This document shows, one piece after another, positions 17,026 through 26,417 of a DNA stretch of 64,000 nt. The position numbers were made by a program, and so were the translations under genes. The notes beneath the pieces are model-generated. The model made no database searches, had not been told where the DNA came from, and saw nothing but the letters and a program-made list of their open reading frames with translations. Source of the stretch: an uncultured Tenacibaculum sp. (lineage in GTDB: Bacteria > Bacteroidota > Bacteroidia > Flavobacteriales > Flavobacteriaceae); NCBI GenBank assembly GCA_947501615.1, contig CANMWK010000002.1:372001-436000 (forward strand), written 5' to 3'. Each line of letters begins with the position of its first letter. Within the stretch, counting starts at the first letter, position 1.

Positions 17026-18492
17026 TTAATAACCAGGGTTTTGTTCTAAAATATCACCTGCAATATCTATTTCTCTAAGAGGAATAGGTAAGGTAAATCT
17101 GTGATCAGTATTACTAATGGTACAAACTCCGTTAAAAGCACAATCAACGACATCCCTATCAATTGTTGTGTTAGCTAATACACCTAATCTTTTAATATCA
17201 ACCCATCTAAATCCTTGTAAAGCTAGCTCTTTACGTCTTTCATCTAATAAAGCTCTATATGCATCTTGAGCACTTCCAAAAGTTTGTAATGGTTGTGGAG
17301 TAGGATAACGGTTATCTTGTAATTGTTTTAACAAAGTAGCTGCAGCAGGAAGATTTCCTAAACCAATTTGAGCCTCAATCTTTAGCAACAATATTTCTGC
17401 TACTCTGAAAATTTTAAGATCATTCATCAATACTTGACCAGAATGACCAGGATAAAGTCTAATTACCAAAACATCAGATTCAGATGGATTTGCTGAAGTA
17501 GTGTAATTAGGGTCTATCCTTGAAGAGGGATCTACTAATCTTAGTTTTCTGATATCAGCATCATCAATACTATTATATAAAGACCTACTCAATTCCATAA
17601 AAGGAGAACCATTAATTGTGCTACCTCCAAAAGCAAATAGTGATCCAGCCCAACCAAATCCACCAGTTCTTTGATTGTCATAAATATCACCAGCTATTCT
17701 ATCTAGTTCAAAAATAACTCCACTATCATCAGTATCATCGAAAGTATTAAAAAATTGAATTTGATTTGTTAACGTATAAGAGTTTAATAAAGCATTAGCA
17801 TATTGATCAGCCATAGTATATTGTCCTCTATAGGCAGCCATTCTAGCTTTTAATGCAGTTATAAAATCTTTACTTATTAAATTTGTTTCAGATTGAGTAG
17901 TAATTAAAGTTTCAGCTTGATCTAAATCTTGTTCAATAAAATCAAAAACTTCAGCATTAGTGTTTCTTGGTAAAAACTCTGAGATACCAGGATTTTTATC
18001 TAGTTTAATTACACCTAAAGCTGTATCGTCAGTCAAGTCAGTACTAAAGTATGTTTGCAATTGAAAATGACAATAAGCCCTAATTGCTAAAAACTCACCT
18101 TTTATTTCATTAAATCTAGAACGATCAGAAGAATCAATTATTAACTGATCTCCTGCTGCTAAAAACTTGTTCACTTGATTTATGGTTATATAATAGTTTG
18201 ACCATAAAGTAAAGGGGATTCCAGAATTAGGGTTTAATTGTTGTTCTAATAACAATCTATTTTGCCCCCCATTAACTAAACCTAATGCAAGTTCATCAGT
18301 AAATCCTGCATTAAATAGAATTTCAGTTGTATTATCTAATCTATTATAAGAATTAAATAACGCACTATTAAAATCATCTACAGAAGTAATAGCTTGATCT
18401 TCAGTCAGTATTCCAGGTTGTTCAATATCAATTACATCATCACAAGATGTAAAAGTTACAAAACTTATTAAAATTAAAAATATTTTTTTCAT
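17026..18492 (-). CDS. SusD/RagB-family outer-membrane lipoprotein
   Basis: The 488-residue protein has a lipoprotein signal ending TFTSC (Cys17) followed by DDVIDIEQPG. The TPR-like helices of SusD proteins are visible in FLAIRAYCHFQLQTYF and LKARMAAYRGQYTMADQYAN, and the C-terminal region has ERRKELALQGFRWVDIKRLG. SusD forms the lid over its SusC barrel and binds the nutrient on the cell surface. It lies 31 bp after SusC. The substrate cannot be read from sequence; the absence of glycoside hydrolase genes nearby argues against a classical polysaccharide locus. Confidence 0.95.
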   Translation of the reverse strand: MKKIFLILISFVTFTSCDDVIDIEQPGILTEDQAITSVDDFNSALFNSYNRLDNTTEILFNAGFTDELALGLVNGGQNRLLLEQQLNPNSGIPFTLWSNYYITINQVNKFLAAGDQLIIDSSDRSRFNEIKGEFLAIRAYCHFQLQTYFSTDLTDDTALGVIKLDKNPGISEFLPRNTNAEVFDFIEQDLDQAETLITTQSETNLISKDFITALKARMAAYRGQYTMADQYANALLNSYTLTNQIQFFNTFDDTDDSGVIFELDRIAGDIYDNQRTGGFGWAGSLFAFGGSTINGSPFMELSRSLYNSIDDADIRKLRLVDPSSRIDPNYTTSANPSESDVLVIRLYPGHSGQVLMNDLKIFRVAEILLLKIEAQIGLGNLPAAATLLKQLQDNRYPTPQPLQTFGSAQDAYRALLDERRKELALQGFRWVDIKRLGVLANTTIDRDVVDCAFNGVCTISNTDHRFTLPIPLREIDIAGDILEQNPGY

Positions 18493-18523
18493 CTTTTATA
18501 TTATATTTTATTATATATGAATT

Positions 18524-21500
18524 TTAGAATCCAATCTCAAAGCCAAAAGATATAGTTTTTGGAGTAGGGAAAGTCCTTGAAGTATTACCAAAACCTTCAA
18601 CATCAAAATCTCTAAAGCCACTAAGTGTAACTAAATTTTCACCATTAATAAATGTTCTAATTTTAGATAACTTAAATTGTTTTACAATATCCCTAGGGAA
18701 GTTATAACCAAAACTAACAAAACGTAAACGTAAATAATCTCCACTTTGTAAGAAACGATCTGATGCAATTGATCTATTTCGTGCATCTAAGGCAGGAATA
18801 TCTGTTATTCTATTTGTTGGTGTCCAGTAATCTAAAATATCAGCGGATAATCTAAAGTTAGGTAAATTATCAGGATTAAGAGAGTTAGCATAATTACCTG
18901 CAACTCTATCAACTCCTATTACATAATTAAAACTAGTTTGTAGGAAAAAACCTTTGTAATCTATATCAAAACCAAAACTTCCTTGATAATCAGGGAATCT
19001 AGTTTTATTAGTAAATACACGATCAGCATCTGCATCAGGGTCTTCAGTTAAATTATCATTAGCATCTAAAAAAAGTAAATTACCATTAGCAGGGTTTACA
19101 CCAGCATATCTAACAGAAAAGAACTCACCAAAAGGTCCCCCTTCTCTTATATCTGTTCTATCTGCTCCAAAACGTTCAGATTTATTATAGTTACCAGCAA
19201 AATTAAAAGAAAGTCTAAAATCTGGAGAACTAAAAGCAGTATATCTTAAAGCTAAATCTATTCCTTTATTTATTAAAGTACCTTCACTGTTTAACTGTAA
19301 TACAGTTGTTCCAAAAATAGATTGTGTAGGTCTGCTTTCAAATAAATCTTCAGTTTCTTTTTGATAAACGTCTAAAGATCCAGATAATTTTCTGTTAAAA
19401 ACTTCAAAATCTAAACCAACATTTATATCTGTAGTGGTTTCCCATTTTAATTGATCATTACCAACTATAAAATGAGTTCCAGCAGGAGGAACACCAGGAT
19501 CTGTATCGTTATTAATCGCAACACCTATTGCATTAGCTCCTTGATAACCTTGACCAGTTTCAAATAAATTTTGAGTCAGAGTAGAAGCAACGAAATATTG
19601 ATTAAAACCAACAGCAGATAATATGTCTTGATTACCAGATGTACCATAAGATGCTCTTAACTTTAATAAATCGAAAGCAGAACCTTCCATGAAAGATTCT
19701 TGATCAATATTCCATCTTCCAGAAACAGACCAAAAAGTACCCCAACGATTAGTGTCTCTAAATCTAGATGATGCATCACGTCTCAAAACTGCACCAAAAC
19801 CATATTTTTTCTTATAATCATAATCTAAAGTACCAAAAAATGATAATAATCCCGAATTAGATATTTGTGCATTTGCATCATCCTCATTAGCAATACCAGC
19901 TACACCATTTAACACAAATATTTGATCATCAACAAAACCAGATCCGTCACCAGGACTAAATGTTTTTGTATTCAACCCTCTTGCAAAAAAACCGAAATCT
20001 CTTAAATGAGCTTTACTTACCTCCATATATGTACCAACATCAAGAGAATGATCCTCTCCAAATCTAGTGCTATATGTTAAAGAATTTAACCAGTTAACAC
20101 TTAAAGCCCTAGTTGATTGTTGAGATTGACTACCAGGTGTCGGGTTTGGCATTGTGTCATTTGGATTAGTTGTACTAGGGTCAGGAACATCAGAAGCAAA
20201 AAATATAGAGTTGAAGGCTTCTGGAGCTTCAGAAGAAGTAAATGATTGTGAGGTATAATCAAATCCTAACCGAGATCCTAAAGTTAGACCTTCGTAAAGC
20301 TCATAACTAGCATTCAAAGCCAAAATAGCTTTCAATTCTTCTTCTTTTCTTTCAAAAGTGGCTAATCTATCTAATAAAAGTAGAGGGGTATTAAAGAATG
20401 TAGGAGCAAGTGAACCTCCTTCTCCACGAACGTATTGGCTTGGTGATATAAAAGGTAAGGATTGATATGCCCCTAAAACAAAATTTCTATTAACGGCACC
20501 TCCACCAAGGGCATTAGGCTCATCATTTATAGAATAATTTAAAGAGACAGAAGTTCCATATTTGAACTTTTCATCATCACTTCTTCCATCAATTCTAGTA
20601 TCAATATTAAATCTTTTTAAACTACTCTGAACTAAAATACCTTGAGAATCAAAGTAACCTAAATTCACATTTGTAGTAGTTTTTTCAGAACCAGAACTAA
20701 TTCTTAAGTTGTGATTTTGAGTTAAGGAACGTCTAAAAAATATGTCTAACCAATTAGTGTTTATTTGAGCTAATCTTTCAAATTCTGAATTAGTAACCGT
20801 ACTACCTGTTCCATCATTACGTAGTCTTTGTAATTCTAAAGTTTGACGAGATCCTAAAAGATTAAGATTATTGTTTTGTAGTTCAGAAACTGAAGTAAGT
20901 AAATTATATTCAATTGTAGTTGGAGTGTTAAATTTACCAGACTTTGTTTTGATAATTATAACTCCATTAGCACCCCTATTACCATAAACAGATTTAGCAC
21001 CAGCATCTTTAAGAATGGTCATGCTTTCAATGTTATTTGGGTTTAAACTTCTAAAGTTATCTCCATCTACAGGAACACCATTAATAATAAATAAAGGCTC
21101 AGTGTTACCGTTGATAGAACCTACCCCTCTAATAATAACTTCACTATTCGCTCCAGGTTGACCAGACCCTGTAGTAATATTTACACCAGGTGCTTGACCT
21201 TGAATGGTTTGAACTAAAGAAGCATTTGGTCTTCCTTCAATAGTTTCTGCACCTAAACTTGTAATAGAAGTATTTACAGTAGGCTTACTTCTTCTAATAT
21301 CATAAGCACCTTCTACTATTACTTCTTCAAGTAAATTGTCACTTTCTAGCAAAACATTAATAGTACTTGATGCTCCAACTACTCGTTCCACAGTTTTCAT
21401 TCCAACAAAACTAAAAACAATGATGTCTCCAGTTTTAGCTTTAATCGAGTACTTTCCGTCAAAGTCAGTTTCAGTACCGGCCGTGGTACCTTTTTTTAAT

Positions 21501-21628
21501 ACACTAACCCCAGGTAAAGGTCCAGAATCATCTGAAACAGTTCCTGAAATTGTTTTGTCTTGAGCAAATGAAATTTGCACAACCAACGCTAATAGAAGCG
21601 TTAAAATCCCATTAAACTTTGTTTTCAT
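18524..21628 (-). CDS. SusC/RagA-family TonB-linked outer-membrane transporter
   Basis: The 1034-residue protein has a signal peptide ending VVQISFAQ, a CarboxypepD_reg-like domain (about 24-110), a TonB-box region, a plug (about 115-235, with DAGAKSVYGNRGANGVIIIKT) and a long beta barrel ending FGFEIGF. It imports a substrate across the outer membrane with energy from TonB. The start at 21628 is chosen because it begins the signal peptide. Its first ~100 codons and the upstream DNA closely resemble those of the frameshifted SusC at 27946-31120, while the barrels differ. It forms a unit with SusD and the lipoprotein gene. Confidence 0.95.
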   Translation of the reverse strand: MKTKFNGILTLLLALVVQISFAQDKTISGTVSDDSGPLPGVSVLKKGTTAGTETDFDGKYSIKAKTGDIIVFSFVGMKTVERVVGASSTINVLLESDNLLEEVIVEGAYDIRRSKPTVNTSITSLGAETIEGRPNASLVQTIQGQAPGVNITTGSGQPGANSEVIIRGVGSINGNTEPLFIINGVPVDGDNFRSLNPNNIESMTILKDAGAKSVYGNRGANGVIIIKTKSGKFNTPTTIEYNLLTSVSELQNNNLNLLGSRQTLELQRLRNDGTGSTVTNSEFERLAQINTNWLDIFFRRSLTQNHNLRISSGSEKTTTNVNLGYFDSQGILVQSSLKRFNIDTRIDGRSDDEKFKYGTSVSLNYSINDEPNALGGGAVNRNFVLGAYQSLPFISPSQYVRGEGGSLAPTFFNTPLLLLDRLATFERKEEELKAILALNASYELYEGLTLGSRLGFDYTSQSFTSSEAPEAFNSIFFASDVPDPSTTNPNDTMPNPTPGSQSQQSTRALSVNWLNSLTYSTRFGEDHSLDVGTYMEVSKAHLRDFGFFARGLNTKTFSPGDGSGFVDDQIFVLNGVAGIANEDDANAQISNSGLLSFFGTLDYDYKKKYGFGAVLRRDASSRFRDTNRWGTFWSVSGRWNIDQESFMEGSAFDLLKLRASYGTSGNQDILSAVGFNQYFVASTLTQNLFETGQGYQGANAIGVAINNDTDPGVPPAGTHFIVGNDQLKWETTTDINVGLDFEVFNRKLSGSLDVYQKETEDLFESRPTQSIFGTTVLQLNSEGTLINKGIDLALRYTAFSSPDFRLSFNFAGNYNKSERFGADRTDIREGGPFGEFFSVRYAGVNPANGNLLFLDANDNLTEDPDADADRVFTNKTRFPDYQGSFGFDIDYKGFFLQTSFNYVIGVDRVAGNYANSLNPDNLPNFRLSADILDYWTPTNRITDIPALDARNRSIASDRFLQSGDYLRLRFVSFGYNFPRDIVKQFKLSKIRTFINGENLVTLSGFRDFDVEGFGNTSRTFPTPKTISFGFEIGF

Positions 21629-21638
21629 TGTATAATTG

Positions 21639-21686
21639 TTTGAATTAATCAATCGCTAAAATCTTAATTTTATCTTAAATAAACAA
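21639..21686 (-). promoter_or_regulatory. Conserved upstream block of SusC (copy 1)
   Basis: The block running from TTTGAATTAAT to AAACAA (plus strand) is strongly similar to 31131-31176 in front of the other SusC gene, including GCTAAAATCTTAA. It probably holds the promoter and leader. No exact TAnnTTTG box is visible. Confidence 0.5.
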
Positions 21687-21776
21687 TTTTTTAACATAAA
21701 AAACCTGTTTAGATTGATTAAAATAAACTTGTGTTTATAGTTTGATGAGATAAAAACATCATTGATTTTATATTTC

Positions 21777-23111
21777 TTAAGGTTTTAAGTATGTAATTTT
21801 TTGATTTTGATAGTTAGAAATATTAATTCCTTGATCAAAACCAGAATTTATTGCAGATATGTAATGAATGCCTCCGTATAGCCTACTTATAGCAGCTTCT
21901 TTAGCAGCTTCTTCAAAAGAAGAAAAGTTTCTGCTAGGCAGACCAAAAGGAAGTTCTGTTGTGTCTTCAAATTTAAAATTCTCACCAAAGGTAAACGTCA
22001 ATGTTTTAGAAGCTGCGGCGGATACTACAGAATGCCCACTAGTATATTCTGGAAAAGGAGGTGTTTGTAATATCGGTTCCCAACTGTCATCAATGTGATT
22101 GTTAATTAGTGTTTCAGGTCTAACAAGATTACTTCTGTATTTTTCATCCCAGCAACTAATAAAGGCATCTGCTATAGCTATAGATGTTTTTGTGTAGGCA
22201 TATATTGTTTTTGCAAATTCAGATTTATTTTTAATACATGCGATTTTACATATACCTATCCAATGTGCGCCTGGAGTGATTTTTTTAGACGCAAACATAA
22301 AATGCCCTTTATTAACTGATACATAAGGGTTACAATCCCAAAATTGAGCTATTGCAATTTCTTCAGAAGTATCTCCTTTCTTTCTAATATTAACACTGAC
22401 ATCATATACTTCTTTTAGTTCATTATAAAATTCACTGTTTTTCTGTAAAGAAAATTTTGGTGGAGGACTAGGTTTAAATTGAGCAGCTGAATCTATAGCA
22501 AAAGTTCTTATTTTGTTCCAATGTGGTTCTATAGCGTCCATGTATGCAGGTGGTGTAGGTTTCCACTGAGATATGTCATCACCATTACTATTATGTTCAG
22601 GGTAAGTTCTAGTTTGTTTATAGTTGTCTGTATTCATCCATTTTATAACTTGTGATGAATAATGCTCCGCATGTTTTTTAGCTTTTGTAAAAGCATTAAT
22701 GTCTTTAGATTTCCATTCCTTAAATAAACTGTCTCTGTATGAAATTAAATTTTCTTTAGAGAATATTAATTCTTTTGCAACATCAATGTAAGATATTAAT
22801 GAAGATAATTTTTTATCTACATTTTTTAAATCTGAAGATTCTATAATCAGACCATTCAATTGATGTGATAATGTCTGGTATTTTTTACTGTTTTCATTTA
22901 ATGCTTCATAGGCAGCTATATTCGGGTATACATATATTCTACTTGCGACAGGAGGAGAAAAAACATCATGAATCATAATTTTAGTAACCTTATCGATTAG
23001 ATTATGATAATCGTTTGATGATATTTCGATTTTTTCTTGCTTATTGTTACATGATAAAATTAGTAATAGACATGTAAATAAAATTAGAGGATAGCGTTTT
23101 TTAGTTCTCAT
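21777..23111 (-). CDS. Vanadium-dependent haloperoxidase/PAP2-family lipoprotein
   Basis: The 444-residue protein has a lipoprotein signal (LILSC, Cys21). The vanadate/phosphate site of the PAP2 superfamily is complete: K324-x6-R331-P332, SGH at 358-360 and S409-R410-x5-H416. These match the KxxxxxxRP, PSGH and SRxxxxxH signature except for Thr instead of Pro before SGH. The mostly helical architecture and length fit the bacterial haloperoxidase-like group more than simple phosphatases. Either halide oxidation with peroxide or phosphatase activity is possible. Its start overlaps the end of the FG-GAP gene by 11 bp, so the two are translationally coupled lipoproteins outside the inner membrane. 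Confidence 0.87.
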   Translation of the reverse strand: MRTKKRYPLILFTCLLLILSCNNKQEKIEISSNDYHNLIDKVTKIMIHDVFSPPVASRIYVYPNIAAYEALNENSKKYQTLSHQLNGLIIESSDLKNVDKKLSSLISYIDVAKELIFSKENLISYRDSLFKEWKSKDINAFTKAKKHAEHYSSQVIKWMNTDNYKQTRTYPEHNSNGDDISQWKPTPPAYMDAIEPHWNKIRTFAIDSAAQFKPSPPPKFSLQKNSEFYNELKEVYDVSVNIRKKGDTSEEIAIAQFWDCNPYVSVNKGHFMFASKKITPGAHWIGICKIACIKNKSEFAKTIYAYTKTSIAIADAFISCWDEKYRSNLVRPETLINNHIDDSWEPILQTPPFPEYTSGHSVVSAAASKTLTFTFGENFKFEDTTELPFGLPSRNFSSFEEAAKEAAISRLYGGIHYISAINSGFDQGINISNYQNQKITYLKP

Positions 23112-26100
23112 TAATTAAAAATGATTTAATACTATTGTTATTTGGTGTAATTAATAAAACTTTTTTGTTTTTAAATTTAAGAATACCGAGGTTTCTAACT
23201 TCTTCGTCTATATGAGGTATTCCAAGGTTTGAAGTACTGTTGTAATTGTCAAGGCTATCTAGGTAAAGCCCTTTTAAATTTCTGTAAGCTCCGTGATATG
23301 TGTTAACAGCTTTAGAGTTTCCAAAAGTCAATATTCCTTTATGGTTATCAGTATTCAATTTTAAAAAAGTATTTATTGGTGATAACTGGAAAGGTTTAGG
23401 TAATTTAATGAATTCAGAAAAAATACCATTTTCATTTTTTAAATACCCAGATGATAATGTATTTATAGTGTATTTTTTAGCTTTCTTTAATTCGTTTGTA
23501 GTCACTATTTCTTCTATAGTTTTTGAAGCATAATCTTTGTATTTCACAAAACGTTTTTTTATGACATTCATTTGGGAAGCTAATTCATCTTTAGAGTAAA
23601 TAGGGTAGTACTTGTTGTTAAGTTCGTAGGCTAAAATAGTTTCTTTTTTGCCATTATCATCAAAATCTGAATGATACATTATTAAAGGTGTGTTAGCTGT
23701 ACTTTTAAATTTAGTGTTCTCACCCCAGTTTCCAAAAATAAGGTCTTTATCACCATCTTTGTCTATATCAAACGCTATTACTGTTTGCCATAAACCATTT
23801 AAATCTTTTAATGTATTGTTTTCGGTTAAAACCCCTTTTTTATTTATAAATATTTTTGGACAATCCCATTCTGTTGTAACAACCAAGTCTTTTACGTTGT
23901 CATTATTTATGTCAGCCCAAATAGCATCTGTTACATGAGAATTTATTGCGAAGTTTGATACTTTTTTGAAATTACCTTTACCATCATTTTCTAAAATATA
24001 AGAAGCAGTTGCTTCTCCATAATCATTGGGGTTAGATCTGTTTCCAATAAATAAATCAATATCACCATCATTATCATAATCATATGGTTTAATACACGAA
24101 GTTATATTCCCATTTTCGGGTATTGAGTATGTTCTTATAAAGTTTCCTTTGTCATTTATATAGAATCTATCAAGTTCATATTTTGTGTTTCTTCTTTCAT
24201 TTATACCTGAGCCAACATATAAATCTAGGTCCCCATCATTATCAGCATCAAAAAAAGTTGAAGAGATATCTTCAAAATACTTGTCTTCCGTAAAAGCTTT
24301 AATGTTTTTTTCGTTAAGTTCATATCCGTTATTGAGGTATAACTTTGGTTCGCCTCCAGATCCATTACCAATGAAAACATCATCATAGCCATTATTGTCA
24401 ATATCGCCAATTGAAAGTGCTGGGCCAGAAGTAGAAACTCTAAATGGGATTAAACGTTCTACATGAAAGTCATTATATTTATCTTCTTGATGTTTAAAAT
24501 CTACAATAGTGTTGTCTTCTTTGAATAACTTCTTTGTAGTTTCTGTTTTTTTACTCCATTTAGTAGAACTGATACTATCAAACGCCACAGTTAGATGTTT
24601 GTTAATTTTAATTTTTTTTATGAGTTGTGAGGTATTATTAGGCCAAATTATTTTAACTGAATCTATTTGACGGATAGTATCTAAACCAAAATGTAATTTA
24701 TTATTAACTGAAGAAAGGAATCCTCTAGAGTTAAATAATTGTTTTAGCTGTTTCTTTTGTTTGGTAAATACGATGGCTTTTGTGCCTATTCCATTAATAT
24801 TACCTTTCTTGTATTTGAAATTAATGGAAATGAAGTTTTTGTTTTTTGTGGTGTTTTCATAAATAAAAGCATTTTCATTAATATTGTTTGTGACCAAATC
24901 TAAGTCTCCGTCTAAATCTAGGTCACTGTATACAGCGCCATTTGACAAAGAAGGTGTATTATCTATCCATTGCTTATTTTTGTTTTCGAATTTTTTTGAG
25001 TTTCCTTTGAAAATTTGGTTAGGAACTTTTCCTGAAGGCATTTCTTTTAATGATGCAAGTAACCATTCATCTTTCGATTGTTTTCTATTTCTATATCTGT
25101 AGTTGCTAGAAACATAGGTTTTAAAATCTAAATTATTAGGTCTCTTAATTATACCATTGGATATAAATATGTCTTGATATCCGTCATTGTTTAAGTCAGC
25201 AATTAAAGGACTCCAACTCCAATCGGTGTCAGCTACACCATTATATAAAGCTTCTTCATGAAAATAATTACCGTTATTATTAACTTGAAGCATGTTTCTG
25301 GAATATTGATCCTGATAGCCTAAATTTCGTACTTGAGTTAAGACATTAAGCATAGTGTCATCTCCTTCAGATTCTTTCAAAACTTTTTCATCTTTTGGTA
25401 GCATGTCTAAAGTAATTAAATCCTGAAAACCATCTCCATTGAGGTCAGCAGCATCACTTCCCATGGAAAATCTACTTATAATAGAAAAGTTTTTTGCTAG
25501 TTCTTCTCTAAAAGAACCATCTCTGTTGTTTATGTAATAATAATCATCTTCATGAAAGTCGTTACAAACATAAATGTCATCCCATCCGTCATTGTTAAAA
25601 TCTGCTATAGAGGCACTTAGTCCATATCCATTAACCCCTCCATATATTTTAGCTTTTTCACTGATATTAGTGAAGTTATTATTTTTGTTTTCCAGTAAAA
25701 CGTCTCCTGTTAAATCAGTTCTTTTTTTTCTCAATAAAGCAGGTCCATGTGAGGTCTTGGTGTGTACAGCATGATTAACTATGTAAACATCTAAATCATT
25801 GTCTTTATCATAATCAAAAAAATAGGCTTGAGTTGAATATCCTTTATAATCTAGATTATATTCTTTTGACCTTTCTGTGAAAGTATTATCACCATTATTA
25901 ATATATAGTTCATTATGTCCTTTAAATCCAAGTAAACCAGAAACTGAACACACATATATATCTAAGAATCCATCATTGTTGATGTCAATTGTAGTAACAC
26001 CAGTTTGCCAATCTGCATTACCTTTAACTCCTGCTGTTTCAGTAATGTCTTCAAATTCTAAGTTTCCTTTATTTAGGAATAATTTATTATCTCCTTTGTT

Positions 26101-26346
26101 TGAAACAAAATAGAGGTCATCTAAATTATCATTATTAAAATCACCTACGCATACCCCAGCTCCATTATAATAATACAGGTAACTTATAATATTTTGTTTT
26201 AAATTATCTTCAATGCTGTTTTTAAAAACAACATTGGTTTTGTTAGAATGTAGTCGATTAAATAAAAAGTTTTGTTTGGGTTCTTTTTCTTTTTTTGAGC
26301 AATTGATAAGAATAAAAACGAAGTATAAAGATAGAATTCTTTTCAT
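23101..26346 (-). CDS. FG-GAP/VCBS repeat lipoprotein with ASPIC/UnbV domain (CRTAC1-like)
   Basis: The 1081-residue protein starts at 26346 with a lipoprotein signal (FILINC, Cys16). Residues about 40-440 and 620-900 contain many repeats of the form DxNNDGxxDIY, the calcium-binding VCBS/FG-GAP type that builds a beta propeller (examples DFNNDNLDDLYFVS, DIDNNGYDDVFIGN). Residues about 500-585 form the ASPIC/UnbV domain with GIGTKAIV, LHFGLD and IIWPNN. It is a large surface-exposed or periplasmic binding protein of unknown partner. It overlaps the haloperoxidase-like gene by 11 bp and lies between two SusC/SusD pairs, so all may handle the same substrate; this is inference. Confidence 0.9.
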   Translation of the reverse strand: MKRILSLYFVFILINCSKKEKEPKQNFLFNRLHSNKTNVVFKNSIEDNLKQNIISYLYYYNGAGVCVGDFNNDNLDDLYFVSNKGDNKLFLNKGNLEFEDITETAGVKGNADWQTGVTTIDINNDGFLDIYVCSVSGLLGFKGHNELYINNGDNTFTERSKEYNLDYKGYSTQAYFFDYDKDNDLDVYIVNHAVHTKTSHGPALLRKKRTDLTGDVLLENKNNNFTNISEKAKIYGGVNGYGLSASIADFNNDGWDDIYVCNDFHEDDYYYINNRDGSFREELAKNFSIISRFSMGSDAADLNGDGFQDLITLDMLPKDEKVLKESEGDDTMLNVLTQVRNLGYQDQYSRNMLQVNNNGNYFHEEALYNGVADTDWSWSPLIADLNNDGYQDIFISNGIIKRPNNLDFKTYVSSNYRYRNRKQSKDEWLLASLKEMPSGKVPNQIFKGNSKKFENKNKQWIDNTPSLSNGAVYSDLDLDGDLDLVTNNINENAFIYENTTKNKNFISINFKYKKGNINGIGTKAIVFTKQKKQLKQLFNSRGFLSSVNNKLHFGLDTIRQIDSVKIIWPNNTSQLIKKIKINKHLTVAFDSISSTKWSKKTETTKKLFKEDNTIVDFKHQEDKYNDFHVERLIPFRVSTSGPALSIGDIDNNGYDDVFIGNGSGGEPKLYLNNGYELNEKNIKAFTEDKYFEDISSTFFDADNDGDLDLYVGSGINERRNTKYELDRFYINDKGNFIRTYSIPENGNITSCIKPYDYDNDGDIDLFIGNRSNPNDYGEATASYILENDGKGNFKKVSNFAINSHVTDAIWADINNDNVKDLVVTTEWDCPKIFINKKGVLTENNTLKDLNGLWQTVIAFDIDKDGDKDLIFGNWGENTKFKSTANTPLIMYHSDFDDNGKKETILAYELNNKYYPIYSKDELASQMNVIKKRFVKYKDYASKTIEEIVTTNELKKAKKYTINTLSSGYLKNENGIFSEFIKLPKPFQLSPINTFLKLNTDNHKGILTFGNSKAVNTYHGAYRNLKGLYLDSLDNYNSTSNLGIPHIDEEVRNLGILKFKNKKVLLITPNNNSIKSFLINEN

Positions 26347-26377
26347 GTATGATAAACAAAATAGTATAAACAAAAAA

Positions 26378-26401
26378 TGGGGTTACTAATTAGTAACCCC
26401 A
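26378..26401 (-). terminator. Terminator of the first SusC/SusD unit
   Basis: A perfect 24-bp palindrome (TGGGGTTACTAA and its complement) is followed on the minus strand by TTTTTTG. It separates the SusC/SusD pair from the FG-GAP gene, which therefore needs its own promoter or readthrough. Confidence 0.85.
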
Positions 26402-26417
26402 GTATTTTAATAATATA

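Noticed and set aside
24225..24410. Open frames in other frames of the FG-GAP gene
   Set aside because: They result from the Asp/Asn-rich repeats read in shifted or opposite frames and resemble no protein.
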